From Bermanella sp044597725 (lineage in GTDB: Bacteria; Pseudomonadota; Gammaproteobacteria; Pseudomonadales; Oceanobacteraceae): a stretch of DNA of 64,000 bases. Of the stretch, positions 1-6,926 are shown piece by piece (the stretch's first letter is position 1; every line of letters begins with the position of its first letter). The notes under the pieces were generated by a model. It ran no database searches. It had not been told where the DNA came from and saw nothing but the letters and a program-made list of their open reading frames with translations. The translations under genes were made by a program, and so were the position numbers. The stretch spans positions 1,674,001 to 1,738,000 of the forward strand of contig NZ_CP139003.1 of the NCBI RefSeq assembly GCF_044597725.1, in the 5' to 3' direction.

Positions 1-215
1 ACACCAGTGCGGCTATTGATGAGTTAGACAGTGTATTAGACAGTTTAGACGAACCAGGAGATGACATACCTCAATTAGACGACGTGGCCGATGAACCAGC
101 TAGTTCGGAAGGCGACGGTGAGGCGGCCATTGATGAAGCATTAGCAAGTTTAGAAAGTGAACTGGATGATATCGACGTCGATGCCCTCATGGATGATGAC
201 GATGATAAAAAATAA
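1..215 (+). CDS. 3' end of an unknown protein with an acidic tail
   Basis: An open frame runs in from the window edge and stops with TAA at 213-215. The visible 70 residues are rich in Asp, Glu, Ser and Leu, with repeats of the type IDELDSVLDSLDEP and ALASLESELDDIDVDALM, and end in a run of Asp then two Lys. The periodic Leu/Ile spacing suggests short amphipathic helices in an acidic, probably disordered tail. The start and all folded domains lie outside the window, so no function can be given. The first copy of the composite repeat begins three bases after the stop codon. Codon use matches the neighbouring genes and supports real coding. Confidence 0.6.
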   Translation, partial: TSAAIDELDSVLDSLDEPGDDIPQLDDVADEPASSEGDGEAAIDEALASLESELDDIDVDALMDDDDDKK

Positions 216-217
216 GC

Positions 218-411
218 AGTGCGGTCGGAGCCGCAGGCGACCCCCGCAATGAGTATTCGAAATCTGCTAGGTTTTTTAAACCCGCCACGCTTTACGAGAA
301 TCATCCATAGTCTCACGGACGCTGCCAGTACATCCCTGTAAGCTCGCATTCGCCATCCCTGGCTCATGACGCCGCTCGCTTTATGAATGGTTCTCGAAAA
401 TCGTAAATTTT
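218..411 (-). repeat. Composite structured repeat, copy 1
   Basis: Two parts. A GC-rich motif at 218-249 reads AGTGCGG then GGAGCCG then GGCGACCCCCGCA. A structured part follows: arm 295-310 pairs with arm 381-396 (one C/A mismatch and two G/T pairs in 16). Inside the arms lie two small hairpins with TCCC loops, TACA/TGTA near 330-341 and GCCA/TGGC at 352-363. The GGACGC and GCCGCTCGCTTTA blocks are shared with copies 2 and 3. Read on the minus strand the loops are GGGA, a GNRA-type tetraloop, so the minus strand is listed, but orientation is uncertain. It starts directly after the stop of the preceding gene. Confidence 0.8.
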
Positions 412-429
412 CGATTCAGCAAAAACAAG

Positions 430-605
430 TAGTGCGGCCGGAGCCGTAGGCGACCCCCGCAAAGGGTTGTTCAATACCGCTTACGCTTTCCGAAAGTTGT
501 TCGTAGTCTCACGGACGCCGTGAATATATCCCTATAGGCTCGCGCGTGCCATCCATGGCACGCAACGCCGCTCGCTTTACGAACAGCTTCCGCAAATCGT
601 TAAGG
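430..605 (-). repeat. Composite structured repeat, copy 2
   Basis: Same order and orientation as copy 1. The GC-rich motif is at 430-462. Arm 491-505 pairs with 578-592 in 13 of 15 Watson-Crick positions plus one G/T pair, although the arm sequence differs from copy 1. The inner hairpin at 544-563 has a perfect 9-base stem (GCGTGCCAT with ATGGCACGC), longer than in copy 1. The other small hairpin reads TATA-TCCC-TATA against TACA-TCCC-TGTA in copy 1, a compensated change. No open frame of interest crosses it. Confidence 0.8.
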
Positions 606-639
606 TTTTTGGTTTAACACACGTTTGGTTGTGCGGGGT

Positions 640-822
640 CTACAATTAATGATTTACAAGAATAGATTACAAAGCGAGCGGTTTCACGAGCCAGGACGGC
701 GAGTGCGAGCTTACAGGGAGGTACTTGCAGCGTCCGCGAGACTGTAAGCTGTTTTTGTAAAGCATGGCGGAAAACCAAAACCCAAATTGCGGGGGTCGCC
801 TACGGCTCCGGCCGCACTACTA
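640..822 (+). repeat. Composite structured repeat, copy 3 (inverted)
   Basis: Inverted relative to copies 1 and 2. The GC-rich motif is at 787-822, read as TTGCGGGGGTCGCC then GGCTCCGGCCGCACT. Arm 653-671 pairs with 743-761 over about 19 positions, with two G/T pairs and one mismatch on this strand; the arm sequence again differs from the other copies. Inner hairpins use GGGA- and AGGAC-type loops on this strand. The ends are approximate, set by similarity to the other copies. Confidence 0.78.
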
Positions 823-874
823 AGCTTTCGAAAAGCGTAAGCCCACTTGGATATTGTGAAGGGTTTAAAACCCC

Positions 875-912
875 ATTGCGGGGGTGGCCGCACTACTGAA
901 GCTTTCGAAAGC
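875..912 (+). repeat. Fragment of the composite repeat with an internal deletion
   Basis: Carries only the GC-rich motif in the orientation of copy 3, and lacks 13 bases between GGGGGT and GGCCGC. It is preceded by GGGTTTAAAACCC at 861-873 and followed by the 12-base palindrome GCTTTCGAAAGC at 901-912. Copy 3 has a similar AAGCTTTCGAAAAGCG after its motif, so the shared unit extends past the motif itself. Confidence 0.65.
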
Positions 913-1039
913 GGAGCGTTTGTTTGTTGGAAATTAGATCACATATTCAATCAGAACATTGTGTTTTGCTAATAAGCGAGCTTAAAACATTGAGATTACT
1001 AAGCTAGGCTGATTTAATTGCCTCCACTAAAAAGCGCTA

Positions 1040-1822
1040 ATGGATTACCTTGTGAAATACCTTCAATTGTTAATTATGCTCATGTGGCCAGCCTTTGCGT
1101 TAGGTGCTGAAGACGATCCTTGGGAAGAATGGAATCGCAAAGTATTCACATTTAACGAAACCATTGATAAATACGCTGCCCGCCCAATGGCACAAGCGTA
1201 TCGTAACGCGACTCCACAAGTTGTGGATGATGCCATTTCTAATGTATTCAATAATCTTGGTGAACCCCTTGTTGTTATAAGTGGTATTGGGCAAGGAAAA
1301 TGGTTGCAGGCTCTTTCAGATACGGGGCGTTTTTTAGTTAACTCAACTTTTGGTGTGTTTGGGATTTTTGATGTTGCTAAGCATATAGGCTTAGAAAAAC
1401 ACAATGAAGATATTGGTCAAACCTTGGGGTATTGGGGGGTGGGTACCGGTCCTTACCTCGTGCTACCTTTTTTGGGGCCTAGTAATGTGAGAGATGCAGC
1501 GGGCTTTTCCATCGAAGTTTTTACCCTTGATCGACTCGATCCTCAGGTACAGCTAATAGAAAATGATAAAGTCTATTGGAGTACGGTTTACACTGAGTAT
1601 CTTGACATTCGTGCTGACCTAACCATTGCTGAAGGTATCTTGAGTGGTGATAAATACTCGTTTATGCGCAGTTTGTATATGCAGCGACGTCAGTATCTCG
1701 TCACGGATGGTGAAGCATCTAATGACTTCGAATCAGATTTCAATGATAGCTTTGATGACGAGTTTGAAAGCGACTTTGATACCGAATTCGAAAGCGAACC
1801 CAGCTTTGACGAAGAATTCTAA
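1040..1822 (+). CDS. mlaA: MlaA (VacJ) outer-membrane lipid-asymmetry protein
   Basis: MlaA extracts misplaced phospholipids from the outer leaflet of the outer membrane and passes them to periplasmic MlaC. Family features are clear: DDPWEEWNRKVFTFNE near residue 26, the DTGRFLVNSTFGVFGIFDVA core, and ETLGYWGVGTGPYLVLPFLGPS-like text (here GQTLGYWGVG) about residue 130. Most homologues are lipoproteins; here the signal peptide (about 1-22, ALGA) shows no lipobox Cys. The C-terminus carries an unusual 30-residue acidic tail of DFES/DDEF/DTEF units. The ATG at 1040 lacks a good ribosome site; GTG at 1052, with GGA upstream, is an alternative. No other mla gene is in the window. Confidence 0.9.
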   Translation: MDYLVKYLQLLIMLMWPAFALGAEDDPWEEWNRKVFTFNETIDKYAARPMAQAYRNATPQVVDDAISNVFNNLGEPLVVISGIGQGKWLQALSDTGRFLVNSTFGVFGIFDVAKHIGLEKHNEDIGQTLGYWGVGTGPYLVLPFLGPSNVRDAAGFSIEVFTLDRLDPQVQLIENDKVYWSTVYTEYLDIRADLTIAEGILSGDKYSFMRSLYMQRRQYLVTDGEASNDFESDFNDSFDDEFESDFDTEFESEPSFDEEF

Positions 1823-1833
1823 TTAACCGCGAT

Positions 1834-1865
1834 ATAAAACAAGCCTACTCAACAGCGCAGTAGGC
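1834..1865 (-). terminator. Terminator of the PilZ gene
   Basis: GCCTACT at 1843-1849 pairs with AGTAGGC at 1859-1865. On the minus strand the stem is followed by TTGTTTTATAT, which fits a Rho-independent terminator for the PilZ gene ending at 1891. On the plus strand there is no T-run, so it would not stop mlaA transcripts well. Confidence 0.6.
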
Positions 1866-1890
1866 CGGTCTAACGACTAATAGCAACCGC

Positions 1891-2187
1891 TTAACTTAAT
1901 AGCTCAACGATTTCCGCGCCATAAGAGTTAACGGATTTGTCCTTTAATACTCGTCTAATAATGACCCGCGCATGGAGCGGGGCGAACTTGTTTTGATAGG
2001 AAGGTAAGAAGGCGATAGCCTCATCATCGATTGCCAGTGTTTCTGTGGTTTCGATGCACATCCCCGTTCCGCTTAAATCAACACACAAGCACTGAATTTC
2101 TCGACCATTCACGGTAAGAGTGAGGGGCGATTCTACACGCATGCGGATGAAGTCACGTTTTTCTTCGTAGGCTTTGGCTAGGTTCAT
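1891..2187 (-). CDS. PilZ-domain protein (c-di-GMP binding)
   Basis: A single PilZ domain of 98 residues, a fold that usually binds c-di-GMP. The N-terminal Arg motif is seen as EKRDFIRMRV and the second signature as DLSGTGM (D-x-S-x-x-G), so the binding residues look intact. The start at 2187 is preferred over an upstream ATG at 2229 because GAGAGG lies about 10 bases before it and the extra 14 residues look non-native. It stands between mlaA and the receiver-PP2C gene, the same neighbourhood as in Pseudomonas. It probably acts as a stand-alone c-di-GMP effector; its partner is not visible. Confidence 0.82.
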   Translation of the reverse strand: MNLAKAYEEKRDFIRMRVESPLTLTVNGREIQCLCVDLSGTGMCIETTETLAIDDEAIAFLPSYQNKFAPLHARVIIRRVLKDKSVNSYGAEIVELLS

Positions 2188-2377
2188 TATTATTATCCTC
2201 TCAGTGGCCCGACAACCACACTTTGTCAAACTTTTGGTTAAGCATCAATCAATTATTCAGTATGCAAAAAATGTGACAAATTGGTCGAAATTACGCCAAA
2301 TTAAGTAATATAGCCGATCATGCCTGATATACACGAGCATTGTCTTGCGCCTAGGTGAGAGGCCATGTAAGGTTGCC

Positions 2378-2408
2378 AACGCCGTAAAAAATAAGAAACG
2401 AAGGCGTT
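2378..2408 (+). promoter_or_regulatory. Hairpin that could cover the ribosome site of the receiver-PP2C gene
   Basis: AACGCC at 2378-2383 is complementary to GGCGTT at 2403-2408. The second arm contains the GG of the GAAGG ribosome site just before the ATG at 2410. The loop of 19 bases is A-rich. The stem is only six pairs, so any effect on translation is an inference. Confidence 0.3.
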
Positions 2409-2409
2409 T

Positions 2410-3588
2410 ATGGAAAGGGTTAGCGGTCGTGTTTTAGTCATCGATGATGAGTCCATTGTCCGTGATAGCATTGTCACATATCTAGAAGACAGTGGTTTTG
2501 ACGTTATAGAAGCAACTAATGGTACTGAAGGTATTGCCTGTTTTAACAGCAAAACTCCAGATATTGTTCTGTGTGATCTGAGGATGCCAAATATGGATGG
2601 CCTTTCTGTGTTACAGGCCATTAATAAGAGCAGCCCCATTACGCCTTTTATCGTTATTTCGGGTGCTGGTGTGATGGCAGATGTGGTCGAGGCGCTGCGC
2701 CTTGGTGCAAGTGACTATCTCATTAAGCCTATTATTGACCTAGAAGTACTGGAGCACAGTATTAAGCGTAACCTCCGGCAACTTCGGCTCATGCAGCAAA
2801 ACCAAGACTATCGTAGGGAGTTGGAAGAAAAGAACACCCAATTAGAACACCGACTAGAAGAGTTACGCCTTGATCAGCAAGCTGGGCGGGAGGTGCAAAA
2901 ACGCATGTTGCCCGAGCCTCAAGCTCAATTAAAAGGCATCGAGTTTGATTATAACATCATTCCAAGCCTGTATTTGAGTGGTGACTTTGTTGATTACTTT
3001 CCTGTCTCTGCTTCAAAAGTCGTTTTTTATATTGCCGATGTTAGCGGCCATGGTGCATCCTCTGCATTTATTACCGTGTTACTGAAAAACCTCAGTAATC
3101 GTCTTAAACGTAACCTGAAACGCAAATCCAGCGATGATATCTTGTTCCCCGATAAAGTCTTGCAACGCATTAACAAAGAGCTGGTAGAGGCCCAATTAGG
3201 TAAGCATGTCAGTATCTTTTGGGGTATCATGGATTTGCCAAACGGTATGCTTTCTTATAGTGTTGGCGGCCAATTTCCTATGCCAATACTGTGCACCGAT
3301 ACTTCAGCTGAGTACCTGACGGGTAAAAGTCAGCCAGCGGGGTTATTTGCCGGAGCGCAATATGAGACCTACCATAAACATATTGAAGGTAAATTTCGTT
3401 TACTGGCGGTTTCCGATGGTATTTTAGAGGTTATGCCTGAGGGCAGTCTGGTTGAAAAAGAAGCACGTTTGCTAGAGTGGGCTAAATCTGGCCAACTTAA
3501 CGTTAGCAACGTACCTAAGTTATTGAATATACAGGCGGGCAAAGAGATTCCAGATGATATCACTTTGCTTTCTTTATCTAGGATTTAA
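2410..3588 (+). CDS. Response regulator with PP2C-type phosphatase output
   Basis: RssB/RsbU-like regulator of 392 residues. The receiver domain (about 5-120) has acidic pocket D12-D13, phospho-acceptor D56, S84 and K106. A coiled coil follows (about 125-165). The SpoIIE/PP2C_SIG phosphatase domain (about 185-390) shows DVSGHGASSAF, SDGILEVMP and DDITLL, so its metal-binding residues appear present. Such enzymes dephosphorylate a STAS-domain antagonist; the next gene, six bases downstream, is that kind of protein, so the pair forms a partner-switching module. No anti-sigma kinase is nearby. The same pair sits near mlaA in Pseudomonas aeruginosa. Confidence 0.88.
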   Translation: MERVSGRVLVIDDESIVRDSIVTYLEDSGFDVIEATNGTEGIACFNSKTPDIVLCDLRMPNMDGLSVLQAINKSSPITPFIVISGAGVMADVVEALRLGASDYLIKPIIDLEVLEHSIKRNLRQLRLMQQNQDYRRELEEKNTQLEHRLEELRLDQQAGREVQKRMLPEPQAQLKGIEFDYNIIPSLYLSGDFVDYFPVSASKVVFYIADVSGHGASSAFITVLLKNLSNRLKRNLKRKSSDDILFPDKVLQRINKELVEAQLGKHVSIFWGIMDLPNGMLSYSVGGQFPMPILCTDTSAEYLTGKSQPAGLFAGAQYETYHKHIEGKFRLLAVSDGILEVMPEGSLVEKEARLLEWAKSGQLNVSNVPKLLNIQAGKEIPDDITLLSLSRI

Positions 3589-3593
3589 GTTCT

Positions 3594-4076
3594 ATGAACT
3601 CGGGAAAAATTCTCGTGGCCCACAGCCAGGGCATATACATAGTAAAGTTTGTCGGGGATGTACGCCTTAATTTATGTACAACCCTTGACCAGTATATTGA
3701 CCAAATGTTCGACGACGATGGCTTTAAAACGGTCATTATCGATCTTACTGAAACCGAGTGTATTGATAGCACCTGTTTAGGTCAGTTAGCCAAAATATCT
3801 ATTTTATACAAAGATAAGTACGGCCAGCTTCCTACGATTGTTTCGACTCAAGATGATATTAATCGAATCCTTAGTAGCATGGGGTTCGACCAGGTTTTTT
3901 ATATTGTGAATGAGTTGGTTTCTAAGGTTGAATATCTTGAGGAACTGCCTGCACAGACCGTGTCTGAAGAGCAAATGAAAGAACGTGTACTTGAAGCCCA
4001 CAAGTTGCTCATGGATATGAATGAAAATAACCGTGAGGCATTTCAAGATTTAGTAAAAAGTTTAGAAGATAATTAA
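3594..4076 (+). CDS. STAS-domain anti-sigma-factor antagonist
   Basis: A STAS protein (about residues 5-105) with the signature IDSTCLGQLAKI, where S59 is the expected phosphorylation site. It is the likely substrate of the PP2C phosphatase encoded just upstream: the dephosphorylated form would bind a kinase or anti-sigma partner. A C-terminal extension (about 110-160) is charged and helical (EEQMKERVLEAHKLLMDMNEN) and is longer than in simple SpoIIAA-like proteins. Transcription probably continues into gpsA five bases later. Confidence 0.85.
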   Translation: MNSGKILVAHSQGIYIVKFVGDVRLNLCTTLDQYIDQMFDDDGFKTVIIDLTETECIDSTCLGQLAKISILYKDKYGQLPTIVSTQDDINRILSSMGFDQVFYIVNELVSKVEYLEELPAQTVSEEQMKERVLEAHKLLMDMNENNREAFQDLVKSLEDN

Positions 4077-4081
4077 CGCAT

Positions 4082-5113
4082 ATGAGTGAACAAGGTACAT
4101 CGAAAGCCGCCGTTTTGGGTGGTGGTAGTTTTGGTACTGCTATAGCTAATATTCTGGGTGAAAATGGTTTTCATGTTGATTTATGGATGCGAAATGAACA
4201 AACCATCGCAGATATTGAAGCCACCCGTGAAAACAAACAATATTTGCCCGGTGTGAAACTTGACAAGAATATTCACGCGACTTCAGATCTTACTCACGCA
4301 ATCAAAGACAGCGTTGTACTGTTTTATGCGGTTCCCTCGAAATCATTCCGAGAATTAGTTGAACGAACACAAGGTTTGGTTGAACCAGAGCAAATTCTTA
4401 TTAGTACCACAAAAGGCATTGAGCCAGATGGTTTTAATCTAATGAGTGATATATTAAAAGGGTCTTTTCCAAGTAACCCTGTAGGCGTAATCAGTGGTCC
4501 TAACCTTGCCAAAGAGATTGGTCAACGTCAGCTTGCGGCAACTGTTATTGCAAGTAAAGATAAGCGTGTACGAGACTTTATACAGCAGAGCTTAAGTTGC
4601 GAGTTTTTTCGTATTTATGTGAACGCTGATATGTATGGGGTTGAGTTAGGCGGTGCCCTTAAAAATATTTATGCTGTAATTACCGGTATGGCCGCAGCCC
4701 TTGGATATGGCGAAAACACTAAAGCCATGTTAATTACTCGTAGCCTGGCTGAAATGAGTCGTTTTGCTGTGTCGCAAGGGGCCAACCCGATGACATTTTT
4801 AGGTTTGGCTGGTGTTGGAGATTTGGTGGCAACCTGTGTTTCACCTTTAAGTCGAAACTATCGTGTAGGTTATGCCGTTGGCAGTGGCGAAAGTTTAGAG
4901 CAAGCTGTTGAATCGTTGGGCGAGGTTGCCGAAGGTGTGAATACCTTGCGTTATATTTATCATGAGGCTAATGAGCAGGGTATTTACATGCCATTAGTTA
5001 ATGCACTATATGCTGTACTATTTAAAGGCGCTAATGTTAATCAGCTGGCAACATCGTTGATGACTGGCGAATACAATACTGACGTAGAGTTTTCATTGCC
5101 CAGAGGAGCATAA
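4082..5113 (+). CDS. gpsA: Glycerol-3-phosphate dehydrogenase [NAD(P)+]
   Basis: Reduces dihydroxyacetone phosphate to sn-glycerol 3-phosphate for phospholipid synthesis, in the cytoplasm. The 343-residue protein has the Rossmann motif GGGSFGTA near residue 13, the SGPNLAKEI block near 139, ELGGALKNIYAVITG with the catalytic Lys near 194, and GLAGVGDLVATC near 241. Length is normal for GpsA. It sits in a compact run with the STAS gene before it and the DUF4389 gene two bases after it. plsC and glpK elsewhere in the window belong to the same metabolism. Confidence 0.97.
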   Translation: MSEQGTSKAAVLGGGSFGTAIANILGENGFHVDLWMRNEQTIADIEATRENKQYLPGVKLDKNIHATSDLTHAIKDSVVLFYAVPSKSFRELVERTQGLVEPEQILISTTKGIEPDGFNLMSDILKGSFPSNPVGVISGPNLAKEIGQRQLAATVIASKDKRVRDFIQQSLSCEFFRIYVNADMYGVELGGALKNIYAVITGMAAALGYGENTKAMLITRSLAEMSRFAVSQGANPMTFLGLAGVGDLVATCVSPLSRNYRVGYAVGSGESLEQAVESLGEVAEGVNTLRYIYHEANEQGIYMPLVNALYAVLFKGANVNQLATSLMTGEYNTDVEFSLPRGA

Positions 5114-5115
5114 CC

Positions 5116-5583
5116 ATGGATAAAACATGGAAGAATAACCTAAAGTCTGAATCGTTTTGGCTACGAAGCTTATTTATGGTGTTGTTTTTTATTGTCTTTC
5201 GTATTGCTGATATTCTGGTTTTACTGGTAGCCATTAGTCAGTGGTTTTATGTGTTGCTAACTGGGGATTCAAATGCCAGTTTGAGCCGTTTCTCTGGAGG
5301 CTTAGCTGCGTATGTGGCTCAAATTGTGAACTACTTAAGTTACAACGCCGAACAGAAGCCATTCCCGTTTTCCGATTGGCCAGAACCGGGTGATGAGTCA
5401 ACTGGAAAATCATCATCGGCTAATAAAAGTAGCGCTAAAAAATCAACGGCCAAAAAAACCAGTGCTAAAAAGACGAGCGCTAAGAAAAGTAGTGCCAAAA
5501 AAACAACGTCGACTGAAACCGATAAGACGGACAAACCTCAGCAAACAAAGGCTGATAGTGATGGGAAAGATACAAATTCGTGA
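5116..5583 (+). CDS. DUF4389 membrane protein with lysine-rich tail
   Basis: The N-terminal half (about 1-90) matches DUF4389: two membrane segments (about 18-50), the LLTG turn and the closing KPFPFSDWP motif. The C-terminal half (about 95-155) is low-complexity: SAKK/TAKK/SSAKK repeats followed by a Thr/Lys/Asp tail, like histone-H1-type tails. The positive tail would be cytoplasmic if the helices form a hairpin, and could touch nucleic acid or acidic membrane lipid. Function unknown. The ribosome site AGAGGAG precedes the ATG. Its TGA overlaps the GTG start of sixA. Confidence 0.8.
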   Translation: MDKTWKNNLKSESFWLRSLFMVLFFIVFRIADILVLLVAISQWFYVLLTGDSNASLSRFSGGLAAYVAQIVNYLSYNAEQKPFPFSDWPEPGDESTGKSSSANKSSAKKSTAKKTSAKKTSAKKSSAKKTTSTETDKTDKPQQTKADSDGKDTNS

Positions 5584-6041
5584 GTTTGTCGTCTTTATAC
5601 ATTATGCGGCACGGAGAGGCCGCTTCTCACGCCTCTTCCGATGAACAAAGGCCGTTAACCAAAAGAGGGCTAGTGCAAGTTGAATCCATTGCACAGCAGC
5701 TCAAACCCACGACGTTTGACTACGTATTTGTAAGCCCTTTTTTGCGTGCTCAGCAAACTTGGGAGATGCTTTCCAAGTTTGTAAAAACAAATCAGGTTGA
5801 TACCGTTAATTGGTGCACGCCTGATATATCGACTGCACCTGCCTTAGATGCTTTAGTGCGATTACCTGCAAACAAAACAATATTGGTGGTTTGCCACCAA
5901 ACGTTTGCAGGTCGTCTTGCCACCCAATTAACGCAGGGTAATGAGCAGGGTATGCATTTTACCACTGCGCAGGTTATACAATTGCAAGCAGAGGTTCTCG
6001 CAAGTCCATGCGCACATCTCAAGCACACCTTTTTACCCTAG
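5580..6041 (+). CDS. sixA: SixA-type phosphohistidine phosphatase
   Basis: A histidine-phosphatase-family protein of 153 residues, the size of SixA, which removes phosphate from histidine in phospho-relay or PTS proteins. The catalytic RHGEA is at about residue 10; the second conserved Arg lies in SPFLRAQQT near 55 and the second His in VVCHQTFAGRL near 103. It starts with GTG in a GTGA overlap with the DUF4389 gene and its end overlaps the next gene by 34 bases, so the genes are probably translationally coupled. Confidence 0.85.
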   Translation: MSLSSLYIMRHGEAASHASSDEQRPLTKRGLVQVESIAQQLKPTTFDYVFVSPFLRAQQTWEMLSKFVKTNQVDTVNWCTPDISTAPALDALVRLPANKTILVVCHQTFAGRLATQLTQGNEQGMHFTTAQVIQLQAEVLASPCAHLKHTFLP

Positions 6042-6895
6042 GCTTAGTTCTTTCAGTAGTATGCTCTTTGTCCTACTCCGATGTTGGGCCCGGTCTTTTA
6101 TGGCGTGTGCACAAACCCGGTTCTCCGGTAAGTTATATATTTGGCACCATCCATGTTAGTGATTCGCGAGTCAAAGCTCTGAATTCTCAAATACTAAAAC
6201 GATTTAATGAAGCAAAAACTATCTGCTTAGAAATACTTCCAAACCGTGAGGTTCAGGTGAGTATTGGTCGAGCGATGATGCAAAAGGAAGGACAAACGTT
6301 AGACCAGCAGTTAGGCAATAATTTATTCTCCAAAGTAAGCTTGGCCTTGAATAAACAAGGCATGACTCCCATTCAGGCGCTGTATCTTAAACCGTGGGCC
6401 GCCATGGTGTTAATTAGCCGCCCGCAAACAGGCGCGGGTTACGCCCTAGATGAACACCTGTATCATCTTGCTACTCATCAATATAAACAATTATGTGCAT
6501 TGGAAACCGTTGAAGAGCAGTTGGGGATTTTTGATGATTTGGATATTGATAAACAAATCATTTTATTGCGCGACGCTTTAGAGCATTTAGAGCAAGTGCA
6601 AAGCATGAATAAACAATTAATAGAAACTTATCTCACGGGTAATCTGGATAAACTCTATGAGTTAGGTACGTCAATGCAAGGGTCGGATGATGCACTGACG
6701 GCTCAGATTAGAAGACGGCTGATTCACGATCGAAATCAAACGATGTTATCCCGTATGCTGCCTGTATTAGAACAGGGTCGCAGTTTTATTGCCGTTGGCG
6801 CTTTACACTTGCCCGGTGATGACGGTTTATTGCAGCTATTAAGGAATAATGGTTTCGTAGTAACGCCGCCAGAGATCAATGTTCAACCATGGTAG
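6008..6895 (+). CDS. TraB/GumN-family periplasmic protein (YbaP-like)
   Basis: A 295-residue secreted protein with an N-terminal signal segment (about 1-23). The TraB/GumN family (Tiki-like fold) is marked by FGTIHVSD near residue 46 and GALHLPGDDGLLQLL near the C-terminus, whose His and acidic residues would form a metalloprotease-like site. Homologues such as E. coli YbaP have no firm role. The start lies inside sixA, with GAGG about 14 bases upstream; a shorter overlap with a later start is possible. Confidence 0.82.
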   Translation: MRTSQAHLFTLGLVLSVVCSLSYSDVGPGLLWRVHKPGSPVSYIFGTIHVSDSRVKALNSQILKRFNEAKTICLEILPNREVQVSIGRAMMQKEGQTLDQQLGNNLFSKVSLALNKQGMTPIQALYLKPWAAMVLISRPQTGAGYALDEHLYHLATHQYKQLCALETVEEQLGIFDDLDIDKQIILLRDALEHLEQVQSMNKQLIETYLTGNLDKLYELGTSMQGSDDALTAQIRRRLIHDRNQTMLSRMLPVLEQGRSFIAVGALHLPGDDGLLQLLRNNGFVVTPPEINVQPW

Positions 6896-6926
6896 GCCGT
6901 AAAAACTGATAACAATAGGCATTAAT

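Noticed and set aside
71..367. Minus-strand open frame over repeat copy 1
   Set aside because: It crosses the 3' end of a real plus-strand gene and the structured repeat; its composition is repetitive and there is no family match.
711..893. Minus-strand open frame over repeat copy 3 and the fragment
   Set aside because: It exists only because the repeat lacks stops in that frame; it starts and ends inside repeat modules.
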